In this document: positions 1 through 8,627 of the stretch, piece by piece | Layout: the number at the start of each line of letters is the position of its first letter | Position numbering within the stretch: position 1 is the stretch's first letter | From: JAXMDC01 sp046349035 | GTDB taxonomy: Bacteria; Pseudomonadota; Alphaproteobacteria; Rhizobiales; Kaistiaceae | Length of the DNA: 64,000 nt | Direction of reading: 5' to 3' | Assembly: GCA_046349035.1 (NCBI GenBank) | Contig: JAXMDC010000003.1 | Span: forward strand, 434,001-498,000 | The notes under the pieces: generated by a model | Seen by the model: only the letters and a program-made list of their open reading frames with translations | What the model was told of the DNA's origin: nothing | Databases searched by the model: none | Position numbers and translations under genes: made by a program

Positions 1-403
1 CCTCACGCGACAGAAGTGGCTTCAGCGCGCGCCGGTCGCCCTCGGCGAAGGCGGTAACGACAATCTCGTAGGCCTTGCGCGCGCCGGCTAGGAACTGAGC
101 GGGGTCGAAGGACTTGTCGGCCTCGGCGATACCCCGCAGCTGCGTGGCGAGCGGCGTTCCTTCGGCGGCGACCGACTTGATTGCGGCGGCCACCTCGTCG
201 CCGGCGCCGGGGCGCGGCAGCGCCTTGGTTCGCGGCAGCGCGATCACTTTCTCAGAGGCGCTGGGACGCTCGGATTCGCGCGGAGAATAGGGGTCGAAGG
301 GCGGTTTCTCGGTTCCGGTCCGGCGGCCGAGGACACTGACCAGCCGTAAGATGATCACCACCGCAATGACGCCAAGGATGAGAGTGAACGGCACGGTATT
401 CAT
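1..403 (-). CDS. Tim44-like domain protein, N-terminal part (3' end outside window)
   Basis: The reverse strand from the ATG at 403 reads through to the window edge without a stop. The protein starts MNTVPFTLILGVIAVVIILR, a single membrane anchor at about residues 4-22, followed by a charged, proline-rich linker (PPFDPYSPRES). After that comes the beginning of a globular region with the pattern FDPAQFLAGARKAYEIVVTAF, which is typical of bacterial Tim44/TimA-like proteins related to the mitochondrial import motor subunit. The family is inner-membrane anchored and of uncertain role in bacteria. It lies divergent from secB, the usual alphaproteobacterial arrangement, which supports the call. The C-terminal half of the domain is not in the window. 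Confidence 0.8.
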   Translation of the reverse strand, partial: MNTVPFTLILGVIAVVIILRLVSVLGRRTGTEKPPFDPYSPRESERPSASEKVIALPRTKALPRPGAGDEVAAAIKSVAAEGTPLATQLRGIAEADKSFDPAQFLAGARKAYEIVVTAFAEGDRRALKPLLSRE

Positions 404-621
404 GCGGTCGCGCCTGCTACGCGGGGTCTGGTGTCGCCGGGTCTCGCCAAGGGCATCGCAACGCCCCTTGTTTCATCAAGTAGGGCTGTCGGCAAGCTTC
501 GCAAATGGCGGCGGGCGCGGACAGGGTTTTCCGTGCCTTGTGTGACCTGAACAGCCGTGTTAGCCAGCCCGCGCCCTAGGGCCGGAGGGCCGGCGCCGGG
601 ATTACACGAGAAACCAGGACG

Positions 622-1110
622 ATGGCCGACGTAAGCGACAATGGCGGGGCCGGCCAACCGGCGGGACCGAGCCTCAGCATCATCGCGCAATATCTGAAGG
701 ACATCTCCTTCGAAAACCCGGACGCTCCCAACAGCCTGCGTCCGCGCGAGCGGCCGCCGACGATCAATATCGGCATCAACGTCCAGGCTAACCCGTTGTC
801 GCAGAGCGACATCGAGGTCGAGCTAAAGATCGAAGGGCGCGCCAGCGACGGCGACAAGACGATCTTCGTGGTCGAGCTCGCTTATGCCGGCGTGTTCCGT
901 TTCATGAATGTGCCGCAGGAGCAGATCCATCCGCTGTTGATGATCGAGTGCCCTCGCCTGCTCTTTCCGTTCGCCCGGCACATCATCGCCGATGCGACGC
1001 GCGAGGGCGGCTTTCCGCCCTTGATGGTCGATCCGGTCGACTTTGCGGCCCTGTACCGCCAGCGGCTCGGCGCCGGCGGCGGGGCGGGACAGGGTATCCG
1101 GCCGAGCTAA
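622..1110 (+). CDS. secB: protein-export chaperone SecB
   Basis: This 162-residue protein matches SecB over its whole length, with a short unconserved N-terminus followed by LSIIAQYLKDISFENPDAP, the signature first strand of the family. The C-terminal region has LLFPFARHIIADATREGGFP, which contains the conserved RxIIxxxTxxGGFPP segment. SecB is a cytoplasmic tetramer that keeps precursor proteins unfolded and hands them to SecA. The start is supported by AGGA a few bases upstream. It is transcribed away from the Tim44-like gene and converges on dnaQ with a 17-base gap. Length is normal for the family. Confidence 0.96.
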   Translation: MADVSDNGGAGQPAGPSLSIIAQYLKDISFENPDAPNSLRPRERPPTINIGINVQANPLSQSDIEVELKIEGRASDGDKTIFVVELAYAGVFRFMNVPQEQIHPLLMIECPRLLFPFARHIIADATREGGFPPLMVDPVDFAALYRQRLGAGGGAGQGIRPS

Positions 1111-1127
1111 GCCCGAGCCAGCGGCGG

Positions 1128-1838
1128 CTAGGCCGCCGATCCGGCCGCCGCGAAATAGCGCAGCCAGAGCGCCTCGCCTGCCAGAGTCCCGACCAGCGCG
1201 CGGTGGGCGGCCTGTTCGTCAGGGCTTGCGGCCAGCGCAAACGTCGGGATGTCGATCGCCTGTTCAGCCGCCATCGCCGCCGGGCCATGCGATTGCTGTG
1301 TCGCGGTGACGCTGAGGCCGAGATTAGCCTGACGGCCGCCGATCAGCTCGACATAGACCTCGGCGAGCAGGCTCGCGTCGAGGAGAGCGCCGTGCAAAGT
1401 GCGGCGCGAGAGGTCGACGCCGTAGCGGGTGCATAGCCCGTCGAGAGAGTTGGGGCCGCCGGGGTGTTTGCGCCGGGCCAGCAGCAGGGAATCGATGACC
1501 CGGTCCCTGGCGATCAGCGCGCGTTCGGCTCGCCCGAGGCTGGCGTTGATGAAGGCGATATCGAAGTCGGCATTGTGGGCGATCAGCGGGGCCTCGCCGA
1601 GGAACTCAAGAAAATCCCCGGCCACTGCCTCGAAGGCCGGCTTGTCGGCGAGAAAAGCCTCGGTCAGGCCGTGGACGCGGCTGGCTTCCGCGGAAATGGC
1701 GCGGCCGGGATTGATGTAGGCGTGAAAAATCCGGCCGGTCGGGATGTGGTTGAAGAGCTCGACACAGCCGATCTCGACAATGCGGTCGGTAACCGAGTCG
1801 AGGCCGGTAGTCTCGGTGTCGAAGACGATCTCGCGCAT
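1128..1838 (-). CDS. dnaQ: DNA polymerase III epsilon subunit (3'-5' proofreading exonuclease)
   Basis: The 236-residue product begins MREIVFDTETTGLD, the ExoI motif that supplies the first metal-binding Asp and Glu. ExoII is seen in LIAHNADFDIAFIN, and ExoIII-epsilon in LHGALLDASLLAEVY (HxAxxD). This is the DEDDh exonuclease layout of the replicative proofreading subunit. The length is close to that of E. coli DnaQ, and the C-terminal tail would carry the contact to the alpha subunit. It converges with secB and lies downstream of the histidine kinase gene on the same strand, with a 65-base gap. The secB/dnaQ pairing is common in alphaproteobacteria. Confidence 0.95.
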   Translation of the reverse strand: MREIVFDTETTGLDSVTDRIVEIGCVELFNHIPTGRIFHAYINPGRAISAEASRVHGLTEAFLADKPAFEAVAGDFLEFLGEAPLIAHNADFDIAFINASLGRAERALIARDRVIDSLLLARRKHPGGPNSLDGLCTRYGVDLSRRTLHGALLDASLLAEVYVELIGGRQANLGLSVTATQQSHGPAAMAAEQAIDIPTFALAASPDEQAAHRALVGTLAGEALWLRYFAAAGSAA

Positions 1839-1903
1839 GGTCCGCCGGAGCGAATCGGGAAGGCGACACCAATTTTAGCCAATGAGCCGCGGCGCGGCGA
1901 ATG

Positions 1904-3451
1904 TCAGCCGGCGGCGGCGCGCACGTGGCGGGAAAACTCGATCGGCCGATCGGGGATGGCGATGGCGAAGGTCGATCCCGGACCGCTGGTGTCGACGAGA
2001 TCGATGGTGCCTCCGTGGGCGCGGACGAGTTCGGCGGCGATGGCCAGGCCGAGGCCGGTCCCGCCAGGGCGGGCCGAGCCCTGAAAGGCCTGGAAAAGGT
2101 GGGCGCGCGCCTTAGGCGGAACGCCTGGACCGGTGTCGCGGACGCGGATGGTGACAACGCCGCCGGTTCGCTCGGCATCGATGGCCAGGCGGCGCAGCAG
2201 AATGGGCTCGCTGCCTTCCATCGCCTCCAGCGCGTTCCGGCAGAGATTGAGGAGGACGCGATAAAGCTGGTCGGGATCGGCGTCGATTTCCAGGTCGGGC
2301 GGTACCGAGTTCTCCCAGCGCACCGAGGTTTGATTGTCGAGGCCGAGCAGTTCGGCGACGTCCTTCACCAAACGGTTGAGGATGATCAGACGCCGCTCGG
2401 GCGGCGCCTCGCTGGCGCGGCCGTAGGCGAGGGTCGACTTGCAATAGGCGATGGCGCGGTCGAGGGCGGCGATCAGCTTGGGAGCGAAGCGCTGGACCGA
2501 CGGGTCGGGGATCGCCGCCAAGCGGTCCGACAAGAGGTGCGCCGAGGCCAGAATGTTGCGGAGGTCGTGGTTGATCTTGGACACCGCCAGGCCGAGTTCG
2601 GCGAGACGCTTGCGCTGCTGCAGGGTCTGCTGCAGGTCGCGCTGCATGGCGGCGAGGTGCTCCTCGGCGACGCCGATCTCGTCGGAGCGGCGGGGCGGTC
2701 CGACCACCCGAGCGGGGTCCTCCGGCGCTTCGGAAAAGCGCACCATCGCCTGCGACATGCGGCGGATCGGACCGACCAGGATGAGGTTCAGCGCCACGAA
2801 GACGATGGCACCCGTCGGCAACGAGGTCAGCAGCGAGGCGATCAGCGCGGTGCGGGAATAGGCGAGCATCTCGGCGTGCAGGGGCGCGTCGCTGAGCACC
2901 AGGTCGATCGTCTCCTGGCGCGGGGTGGCGCCGACCACGCGCAGCGTATGCGGCCGCGCTTCGAAGAGAGTCCTGACCGCCTCGGCGGTCGATACCCAGA
3001 ACGGCTCGTTATTGACTTCGGCCAGACGCTCGATGGTCGGCGGCACCTCGACCGTCGCCAGCAGCCGGCTGACCTCGCCGGTGCGGATGGCGATGGCGTC
3101 CGCCCCGACCGCGGCGAGGAGATCGTCCTGCAGTTCACGGGGCACATCGGTCCAATCCGACGCGGCAAGCACGATCGCGGCCGCCGTTGCCGTCGCAAGG
3201 CGGTCGCGCAGCCAGGTGGTACGGAAGTTGGCAATCGAAGGGACGAAAACCAGCACCTCGCCGACAATGACGATCAAGAACGCCAGCGACAGGAGCTTCC
3301 AGGAAAGGCCGATGCGGATGCGCGGTTTCGACACCGGCTTGCCCGTCCGAGCGTCGATCCGGTCGCCGGCCAGGCGCTCTGTCGGGGCTGAATTAGGGCC
3401 GTTCACCAGGAAATGATGCGCTGCCGCCGTGTCTTCGTCAAACCGCCGCAT
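1904..3451 (-). CDS. membrane sensor histidine kinase
   Basis: This 515-residue protein has two predicted membrane segments, around residues 51-71 and 215-240, flanking a periplasmic sensor region of about 140 residues. A HAMP-like linker follows. The dimerisation helix carries INHDLRNILASAHLLSDRL, with His295 as the probable phospho-acceptor. The HATPase domain shows the N box (LLNLCRNALEAM), the G1 box (VRDTGPGVP) and the G2 box (GGTGLGLAIAAEL). No response regulator gene is adjacent, so its partner is unknown. The first 45 residues are poorly structured and a later start is possible. The ligand cannot be told from the sequence. Confidence 0.87.
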   Translation of the reverse strand: MRRFDEDTAAAHHFLVNGPNSAPTERLAGDRIDARTGKPVSKPRIRIGLSWKLLSLAFLIVIVGEVLVFVPSIANFRTTWLRDRLATATAAAIVLAASDWTDVPRELQDDLLAAVGADAIAIRTGEVSRLLATVEVPPTIERLAEVNNEPFWVSTAEAVRTLFEARPHTLRVVGATPRQETIDLVLSDAPLHAEMLAYSRTALIASLLTSLPTGAIVFVALNLILVGPIRRMSQAMVRFSEAPEDPARVVGPPRRSDEIGVAEEHLAAMQRDLQQTLQQRKRLAELGLAVSKINHDLRNILASAHLLSDRLAAIPDPSVQRFAPKLIAALDRAIAYCKSTLAYGRASEAPPERRLIILNRLVKDVAELLGLDNQTSVRWENSVPPDLEIDADPDQLYRVLLNLCRNALEAMEGSEPILLRRLAIDAERTGGVVTIRVRDTGPGVPPKARAHLFQAFQGSARPGGTGLGLAIAAELVRAHGGTIDLVDTSGPGSTFAIAIPDRPIEFSRHVRAAAG

Positions 3452-3502
3452 TGCCGTGGACGGCCCGGCGGCCGGACCGGAAGGCGCGTACGGCCTCCCG
3501 CG

Positions 3503-3530
3503 TTGACTTCAGCGTCCGTTTCTTCCATAA
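3503..3530 (+). promoter_or_regulatory. candidate sigma70-type promoter for rpmH-rnpA-yidC
   Basis: TTGACT at 3503-3508 and CCATAA at 3525-3530 are separated by 16 bases, about 115 bases before the rpmH start. This is the best -35/-10 pair in the gap between the divergent kinase gene and rpmH. It is assigned by eye only. Confidence 0.45.
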
Positions 3531-3552
3531 GCCCGCCCAACGGTTCGACCGC

Positions 3553-3579
3553 CGCCGCCCTTATGGCGGGCGGCGTTTT
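3553..3579 (+). terminator. terminator-like hairpin in the rpmH leader (possible attenuator)
   Basis: CGCCGCCC at 3553-3560 is perfectly complementary to GGGCGGCG at 3568-3575, with a 7-base loop and then TTTT at 3576-3579. It lies between the candidate promoter and rpmH, where no other plus-strand gene ends. It could therefore attenuate expression of the ribosomal protein and RNase P operon. The short T-run makes this tentative. Confidence 0.45.
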
Positions 3580-3645
3580 GCCCGTTTTCCACGTAGCGCC
3601 TGGGCTCGGCCCGACCGACAGCGGCGGCTCGAAGCGGATAGAGTT

Positions 3646-3780
3646 ATGAAGCGCACCTACCAACCCAGCAAGCTCGTTCGTAAGCGTCGTCACGGCTTCC
3701 GGACGAGAATGGAAACCGCCGGCGGCCGCAAGGTGCTCGCCGCGCGCCGCGCCAGGGGCCGCAAGCGCCTCAGCGCCTAG
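3646..3780 (+). CDS. rpmH: 50S ribosomal protein L34
   Basis: The 44-residue product starts MKRTYQPSKLVRKRRHGFRT and ends in a run of Arg, Ala and Lys, which matches L34 in length and sequence. L34 is a small, very basic protein of the large ribosomal subunit. The ATG at 3646 is chosen because the family always begins at this Met-Lys-Arg-Thr; upstream in-frame codons are not conserved. It is followed by rnpA 28 bases downstream, the near-universal rpmH-rnpA order, so the two are expected to be co-transcribed. Confidence 0.97.
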   Translation: MKRTYQPSKLVRKRRHGFRTRMETAGGRKVLAARRARGRKRLSA

Positions 3781-3808
3781 CCCTTGTAACCGCGCTGCCG
3801 AAGCCCAC

Positions 3809-4207
3809 ATGCTGCGGCTGAGGAAGCGCGCCGAGTTTCTCGCCGCGCGCCGCGGACGCCGTCTCAATTATCGTGCGTTCGCGATCGAAGTCGCCCCGTC
3901 CAGCCGCTCGGCGAGCGGCGAGCCGGTTCCCGCCAAGGAACCCCGTTTCGGATTCACGGCGACGAAAAAGATGGGCAACGCCGTCATGCGCAACCGCATG
4001 CGGCGGCGCCTCAAGGAGGCGGTTCGCTTGGTGCTCGCAGAGACATCGCCGCCGGCCGCCGACTTCGTCATCATCGCCCGGGCGGAAAGTCTCAGCGAGC
4101 CGTTCTATCGGCTGCGCCACGACTTGGCCGCTGGACTGAGCCACTCGCAGAGTTCCGAGCAGGGCGGCACGCGGAACCAACGCCCGGAAAGGCGCCGGAC
4201 TGACTGA
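3809..4207 (+). CDS. rnpA: ribonuclease P protein component
   Basis: This 132-residue basic protein carries the RnpA signature NAVMRNRMRRRLKEAVR (the RNR motif that contacts the RNA) and the upstream GFTATKKMGNAV segment. It binds the catalytic M1 RNA and improves recognition of pre-tRNA leaders. The C-terminal tail of about 20 polar residues is variable in the family. Its TGA overlaps the ATG of yidC by one base (TGATG), which suggests translational coupling. The RNA subunit gene itself was not seen in this window. Confidence 0.95.
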   Translation: MLRLRKRAEFLAARRGRRLNYRAFAIEVAPSSRSASGEPVPAKEPRFGFTATKKMGNAVMRNRMRRRLKEAVRLVLAETSPPAADFVIIARAESLSEPFYRLRHDLAAGLSHSQSSEQGGTRNQRPERRRTD

Positions 4208-6018
4208 TGTCGGACAACAGGAATTTCATCCTGGCGATCGCGCTGTCGATCGCCGTGCTGTTCGGCTGGCAGTACTTTGTCGCCGGCCCGCAGCTCGCTA
4301 AGCAACAACCGCAAGAGCAGACCGCAGGCGGAGCGGCGAAAGCCCCGGCGCCGGGGCCGAGCACCGTCCCGCAGGGAGCGCCGACCGCGCCTGCGGCAAC
4401 ACCGGCAACACCGGCGACAACCACCGCCTTCGCCAGCCGCGACGAGGCCCTCGCTTCGTCGCCGCGCATCCTCATCGCCAGCGCCGCGATCAGCGGCTCG
4501 GTGAACCTCAGAGGCGCGCGGATCGACGACCTCCATCTGGTCGACTATCGCGTGACAACCGATCCGGCGAGCCCGCCGATCGTGCTCCTGTCTCCGTCCG
4601 GCATAGCCGGAGCCTATTTCGGCGAGTTCGGCTTCTCGGGGGCGGGCGGCATCGCCGTGCCCGGCCCAGACACCCTGTGGAGCGCGCCCGCCGATGCGGT
4701 TCTCTCGCCGACCGCCCCGCTCGACCTCAGCTACGACAACGGCGCCGGCCTGATCTTCCACCGCAAGATCAGCATCGATCAAAAGTACATGTTCACCTTC
4801 GTCGACAGCGTCGAGAACAAAAGCTCGGCGCCGGTGAGCCTGGCCTCGTACGGGCGTATCGCCCGCTTTGGAGAGCCGTCGACGGCGGAAGCGTCGATTG
4901 TGCTGCATATCGGTCCGATCGGCGTCTTCGGCGACCAAGGGCAGAAGACGGCCAGCTACAGCGATATCAAGAAGGCCAAGGAAACCGCCTACGCCAAGGC
5001 GACCAAAGGCTGGATCGGCCTTACCGACAAATATTGGGCGGTGACGCTGGTACCCGACCAGGCGGCGCCGTTCACCGGCCGCTTTATCCACGCCGAAGCC
5101 GCCGAGATGTACCAGGCGGACATGCGGACCGACGCCACGACGATAGCCGCCGGCAGCAGCGCGACCTTCACCAACCGCCTGTTCGCCGGCGCCAAGGAAG
5201 TCCCGCTGCTCAACAGCTATCGCGACGAGGGCAAGATCGAGAAGTTCGATCTCCTTATCAACTGGGGCATCCTCTATTTCCTGACCCAGCCGTTGTTCCA
5301 CCTGATCGACTGGCTGTTTCGCCTCTTTGGCAACTTTGGCGTCGCCATCCTGGCGGTGACGGTGCTGGTCAAGGCGGCGTTCTTCCCGCTGGCCAACCGG
5401 TCATACAAGTCGATGAGCAAGATGCGGCAGCTGCAGCCGCAGATACAGGCGCTGCGCGAGCGCTACGCCGACGACAAGGTCAAGGCGCAACAGGCGCAGA
5501 TGGAACTGTTCAAGCGCGAGAAGATCAACCCGGTGGCCGGGTGCTGGCCGGTGCTGGTGCAGATACCGGTGTTTTTCTCGCTCTACAGCGTGCTCTACAT
5601 CAACATCGAGATGCGGCAAGCGCCGTTCTTCGGCTGGATCAAGGACCTCTCCGCGCCCGACCCGACCACGGTCTTCAACCTCTTCGGCCTCATTCCCTGG
5701 CAGCCGCCGGGATTCCTGATGCTCGGGGCCTGGCCGATCGTCATGGGCGTGACGATGTGGCTGCAGATGCGGCTGAACCCGTCACCACCAGACCCGGCGC
5801 AGCGCATCGTCTTCAATTGGATGCCGGTGATTTTCACCTACATGCTGGCCTCGTTCCCGGCCGGGCTGGTCATCTACTGGGCGTGGAACAACGCCCTGTC
5901 GATCCTGCAGCAGACGGTGATCATGCGGCGGCAGGGGGTGAAGGTCGATCTCCTCGACAACGTCATGGCAAGCCTCGGACTGAAGGCGAAGCCTCCGGCA
6001 CAGGGCGGAACCGGCTGA
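4207..6018 (+). CDS. yidC: membrane protein insertase YidC
   Basis: The 603-residue protein has an N-terminal membrane anchor (FILAIALSIAVLFGWQYFVA, about residues 7-26), then an Ala/Pro-rich linker and the large periplasmic beta-sandwich domain found in Gram-negative YidC. The conserved C-terminal 60KD_IMP domain begins near residue 345 (INWGILYFLTQPLFHLIDWL). It shows the positively charged coiled loop SKMRQLQPQIQALRERY and several further membrane helices. It inserts inner-membrane proteins alone or with SecYEG. It is the last gene of rpmH-rnpA-yidC; the engB gene that often follows is absent here, and a convergent gpmA begins its 3' end 16 bases away. Confidence 0.97.
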   Translation: MSDNRNFILAIALSIAVLFGWQYFVAGPQLAKQQPQEQTAGGAAKAPAPGPSTVPQGAPTAPAATPATPATTTAFASRDEALASSPRILIASAAISGSVNLRGARIDDLHLVDYRVTTDPASPPIVLLSPSGIAGAYFGEFGFSGAGGIAVPGPDTLWSAPADAVLSPTAPLDLSYDNGAGLIFHRKISIDQKYMFTFVDSVENKSSAPVSLASYGRIARFGEPSTAEASIVLHIGPIGVFGDQGQKTASYSDIKKAKETAYAKATKGWIGLTDKYWAVTLVPDQAAPFTGRFIHAEAAEMYQADMRTDATTIAAGSSATFTNRLFAGAKEVPLLNSYRDEGKIEKFDLLINWGILYFLTQPLFHLIDWLFRLFGNFGVAILAVTVLVKAAFFPLANRSYKSMSKMRQLQPQIQALRERYADDKVKAQQAQMELFKREKINPVAGCWPVLVQIPVFFSLYSVLYINIEMRQAPFFGWIKDLSAPDPTTVFNLFGLIPWQPPGFLMLGAWPIVMGVTMWLQMRLNPSPPDPAQRIVFNWMPVIFTYMLASFPAGLVIYWAWNNALSILQQTVIMRRQGVKVDLLDNVMASLGLKAKPPAQGGTG

Positions 6019-6034
6019 CGAACGCCGGTGCGGC

Positions 6035-6670
6035 CTAGGGGCGGTCGCCGGTGAGGACCTGCTTGTCGGCGATCGTGCTGTCGGGGTTGAGGCGATAGAG
6101 CAGCGGCACGCCGGTAGCGATTTCGCGCTCGAGGATCTGCGTCGGCGTCAGCCCTTCAATCGCCATCACCAGGGCGCGCAGCGAATTGCCGTGCGCGGCG
6201 ACGATCACGCCTTCGGCGCGCAGCACCGCCGGCAGGATCTTGGCAATGTAGTATGGCCATACCCGCGCACCGGTGTCGCGGAGCGACTCGCCGCCGGGAG
6301 GCGCAATGTCGTAGGAGCGACGCCACTGGTGGACCTGCTCTTCGCCCCAGCGGGCGCGAGCGTCGTCCTTGTTGAGGCCGACGAGGTCGCCGTAGTCGCG
6401 CTCGTTGAGGGCGGCGTCGCGATGGATCGGCAGGCCGGGCAGATTCATCTCAGCCAGCATGAGGTCGAGCGTGTGAATGGCGCGCTGCAAGACCGAGGTG
6501 TAGGCAACGCCGAAACGCAGCCCGCTCGCCTTCAGGAGCCGTCCCGCCCGCTCCGCCTCGCGGATGCCGGCCTCGGTCAGCGGCACGTCGTGCCAACCGG
6601 TGAAGAGGTTCTTCAGGTTCCACTCGCTCTGCCCGTGGCGAACGAGGACGAGGATGCGGTCGCCGGCCAT
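6035..6670 (-). CDS. gpmA: 2,3-bisphosphoglycerate-dependent phosphoglycerate mutase
   Basis: The protein of about 211 residues begins MAGDRILVLVRHGQSEWN, with the RHG motif containing the catalytic phospho-histidine. LFTGWHDVPLTEAG is typical of dPGM, and VIVAAHGNSLRALV contains the second catalytic His. It interconverts 3- and 2-phosphoglycerate in glycolysis. The ATG at 6670 is chosen rather than an upstream Met because the conserved sequence begins there. It also overlaps the dapB stop by one base, consistent with coupling at the end of the dnaK-dnaJ-...-dapB string. Confidence 0.95.
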   Translation of the reverse strand: MAGDRILVLVRHGQSEWNLKNLFTGWHDVPLTEAGIREAERAGRLLKASGLRFGVAYTSVLQRAIHTLDLMLAEMNLPGLPIHRDAALNERDYGDLVGLNKDDARARWGEEQVHQWRRSYDIAPPGGESLRDTGARVWPYYIAKILPAVLRAEGVIVAAHGNSLRALVMAIEGLTPTQILEREIATGVPLLYRLNPDSTIADKQVLTGDRP

Positions 6671-7485
6671 CAGTGCGCCGTCAATCCGAGGACATCGGCC
6701 ATCGAATAAAGGCCGGGCTTCTTGCCCCTCCCCCAAAGGACGGCGCGGACGGCGCCGCGGGCGAAGATGGCGCGATCGAAGGCGCGATGGCTGATTTCCA
6801 CCACCTCCCCTTCGCCGGCAAGGATGACGCTGTGCTCGCCGACCACCGAGCCGCCGCGGAGGGCGGCAAAGCCGATGTCGCCCTGTCGGCGCGGGCCGAT
6901 GTGGCCGTCGCGACTGCGGACGGAGTGGCGGGAAAGTTCGACGCCGCGGGCGGCGGCCACCGCTTCGCCAAGCATCAGGGCGGTTCCGGAAGGCGCGTCG
7001 ACCTTGTGGCGATGATGCATCTCGACGATCTCGGCGTCGAAGTCTGGGCCGAGAGCGGCGGCTGCCTTGGCGACCAGGCCGAGAATGAGATTAACGCCGA
7101 GGCTCATGTTGCCGGACTTGACGATTACGGCATGCCGGGCGGCGGCGCTGAGTTTGGCCTCGTCGTCGGCGGCAAAGCCGGTGGTGCCGATGACATGGAC
7201 GATGCGCGCCTGCGCGGCGAGTTCGGCAAAGAAGAGCGTCGAGGAAGGTGCCGTGAAGTCGAGAACGCCGTCGGCCTTGGCGAAGATCGGCAGCGGATCG
7301 TCGGTGACGCGAATGCCGACGGCGGGAAGGCCGGCAAGTTCGCCAGCGTCACGCCCGAGCTCGGCGGCGCCGCTCCGCTCCAGCGCGCCGATCAGTGCCA
7401 GACCCGGCGTTTCGCGCACCAGGCGCACGAGGGCGCGGCCCATGCGTCCGGCGACGCCGGTGACGACGATGCCCATGTCGCTCAT
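6670..7485 (-). CDS. dapB: 4-hydroxy-tetrahydrodipicolinate reductase
   Basis: The 271-residue protein has the N-terminal dinucleotide fold GIVVTGVAGRMGRALVRLV, and GTTGF at the cofactor-domain edge. EMHHRHKVDAPSGTALMLGE is the DapB signature, with the catalytic HH pair and Lys. It reduces the product of DapA in the diaminopimelate/lysine pathway that feeds the cell wall. The start overlaps the end of the DUF1330 gene by 4 bases (ATGA). Its position downstream of dnaK/dnaJ and upstream of gpmA is a frequent alphaproteobacterial arrangement. Confidence 0.96.
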   Translation of the reverse strand: MSDMGIVVTGVAGRMGRALVRLVRETPGLALIGALERSGAAELGRDAGELAGLPAVGIRVTDDPLPIFAKADGVLDFTAPSSTLFFAELAAQARIVHVIGTTGFAADDEAKLSAAARHAVIVKSGNMSLGVNLILGLVAKAAAALGPDFDAEIVEMHHRHKVDAPSGTALMLGEAVAAARGVELSRHSVRSRDGHIGPRRQGDIGFAALRGGSVVGEHSVILAGEGEVVEISHRAFDRAIFARGAVRAVLWGRGKKPGLYSMADVLGLTAH

Positions 7486-7808
7486 CGCCGACCTCCCTCC
7501 GCCGCCCCTGGCTGCGGACCGTCATAGCCCTCGACGACGAGGTGCTCGAGTTCGGCCGAGGTGCCGCGAACGCGGATCGCCTCGCCGTATTCGGGGGACT
7601 GGTAGCAGGCGAGCGCGGCGGCGTAGCTCGGGAACTCGACGACGACATTGCGCTTGCGGGCGGTGCCGACCTTAGCCTCGTACGCTCCGCCGCGCACGAG
7701 AAAGCGCCCTTCGTATTTGGCGAGAGCCGGGGCATTGGCGGCGAGGTACTTCTGATAGGTCTCGCCGTCGCGGACATCGACCCGCACGATCCAATAACCC
7801 TTTGCCAT
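7482..7808 (-). CDS. DUF1330 family small protein
   Basis: The 108-residue protein starts MAKGYWIVRVDVRDGETYQK and has the dimeric alpha-beta barrel (ferredoxin-like) pattern of DUF1330, with YEGRFLVRGG and RNVVVEFPSYAAALACYQSPEY. The family has no firmly assigned enzymatic role; its fold resembles small monooxygenases and EthD-like proteins. It overlaps the start of dapB by 4 bases, so it is probably translated together with dapB. It lies 99 bases downstream of pyrF. No regulatory site was seen in that 99-base gap. Confidence 0.85.
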   Translation of the reverse strand: MAKGYWIVRVDVRDGETYQKYLAANAPALAKYEGRFLVRGGAYEAKVGTARKRNVVVEFPSYAAALACYQSPEYGEAIRVRGTSAELEHLVVEGYDGPQPGAAEGGRR

Positions 7809-7907
7809 CGCGACTCATTCCCCGGCAGAGCGTTTGCGCGAGTGGTGCATAGCCGAACTTGCCGCCGAGGGCGAATGGCCGCCCTGCGGGGCAGGGTTGC
7901 AGCCGAT

Positions 7908-8627
7908 TCAGCCCGCCGCTGCGGCGATATCGGCGACGATCGCTTCGGCAACCGCCGCGGGATCGCCGGCGGCGGTAATCGGCCGGCCGACCACGAGATA
8001 GTCGGCGCCAGCGGCGATCGCCTCGCCGGGCGTCGCTACGCGCTTCTGGTCGCCCACCGCCGCACCGGGCGGCCGAATTCCCGGCGTTACGATCGCCATC
8101 CCCGGCCCGACGATGCGGCGGATCGTGGCGGCATCGCTGGCCGCGGCAACGATGCCGTCCATCCCCGCCGCCTTAGCGTCGGCGGCGCGCCGAGCGACCA
8201 GGGCATCGACGCGGTGGCCATAGCCGGCGGCGGCGAGATCGGCGTCGTCGAGCGAGGTCATGACGGTGACGGCGAGGAGCTTCAGGCGCCCGCTCCGCCC
8301 TTCGACGGCAGCGCGCATCGCCTGCGGGTAGGCGTGAACGGTGAGGAAGTCGATCGGCCGGCGGGCGACCGAGGCCACGGCGGAGGTCACCGTATTGCCG
8401 ATGTCGAGCAGCTTCATGTCGAGGAAGATGCGCTTCCCTTGGCTCGCCAGTCCCTCGATGAGATCGAGGCCGCCGGCCAAAGCGAGTTGCAGCCCGATCT
8501 TGTAGAAGACGGCGCTCTGGCCGAGGCGGGCGGCCAGGGTCCGCGCCTCGGCGGGGGTGGGGACGTCGAGCGCGACGATCAGGCGCTCGCGCGGCTCCGG
8601 CCGCCGATCCTGCCCGCGGCTAGCCAT
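7908..8627 (-). CDS. pyrF: orotidine-5'-phosphate decarboxylase
   Basis: The 239-residue product contains the PyrF motifs RLIVALDVPTPAEA near the N-terminus and FLDMKLLDIGNTV, the DxKxxD catalytic array. IVTPGIRPPGAAVGDQKR and DYLVVGRPIT form the phosphate-binding end of the barrel. It makes UMP from OMP, the last step of de novo pyrimidine synthesis. Its start overlaps the end of the FMN reductase gene by 8 bases. The length is normal for the class I bacterial enzyme. Confidence 0.96.
   Translation of the reverse strand: MASRGQDRRPEPRERLIVALDVPTPAEARTLAARLGQSAVFYKIGLQLALAGGLDLIEGLASQGKRIFLDMKLLDIGNTVTSAVASVARRPIDFLTVHAYPQAMRAAVEGRSGRLKLLAVTVMTSLDDADLAAAGYGHRVDALVARRAADAKAAGMDGIVAAASDAATIRRIVGPGMAIVTPGIRPPGAAVGDQKRVATPGEAIAAGADYLVVGRPITAAGDPAAVAEAIVADIAAAAG

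Noticed and set aside
1901..3391. A 496-codon plus-strand frame opposite the histidine kinase
   Set aside because: The kinase on the minus strand has a full set of kinase motifs and membrane segments; the plus frame has none.
3452..3645. Replication origin near rpmH
   Set aside because: In some bacteria oriC lies by rpmH, but no dnaA gene or cluster of DnaA boxes is seen here, and alphaproteobacterial origins are usually elsewhere.
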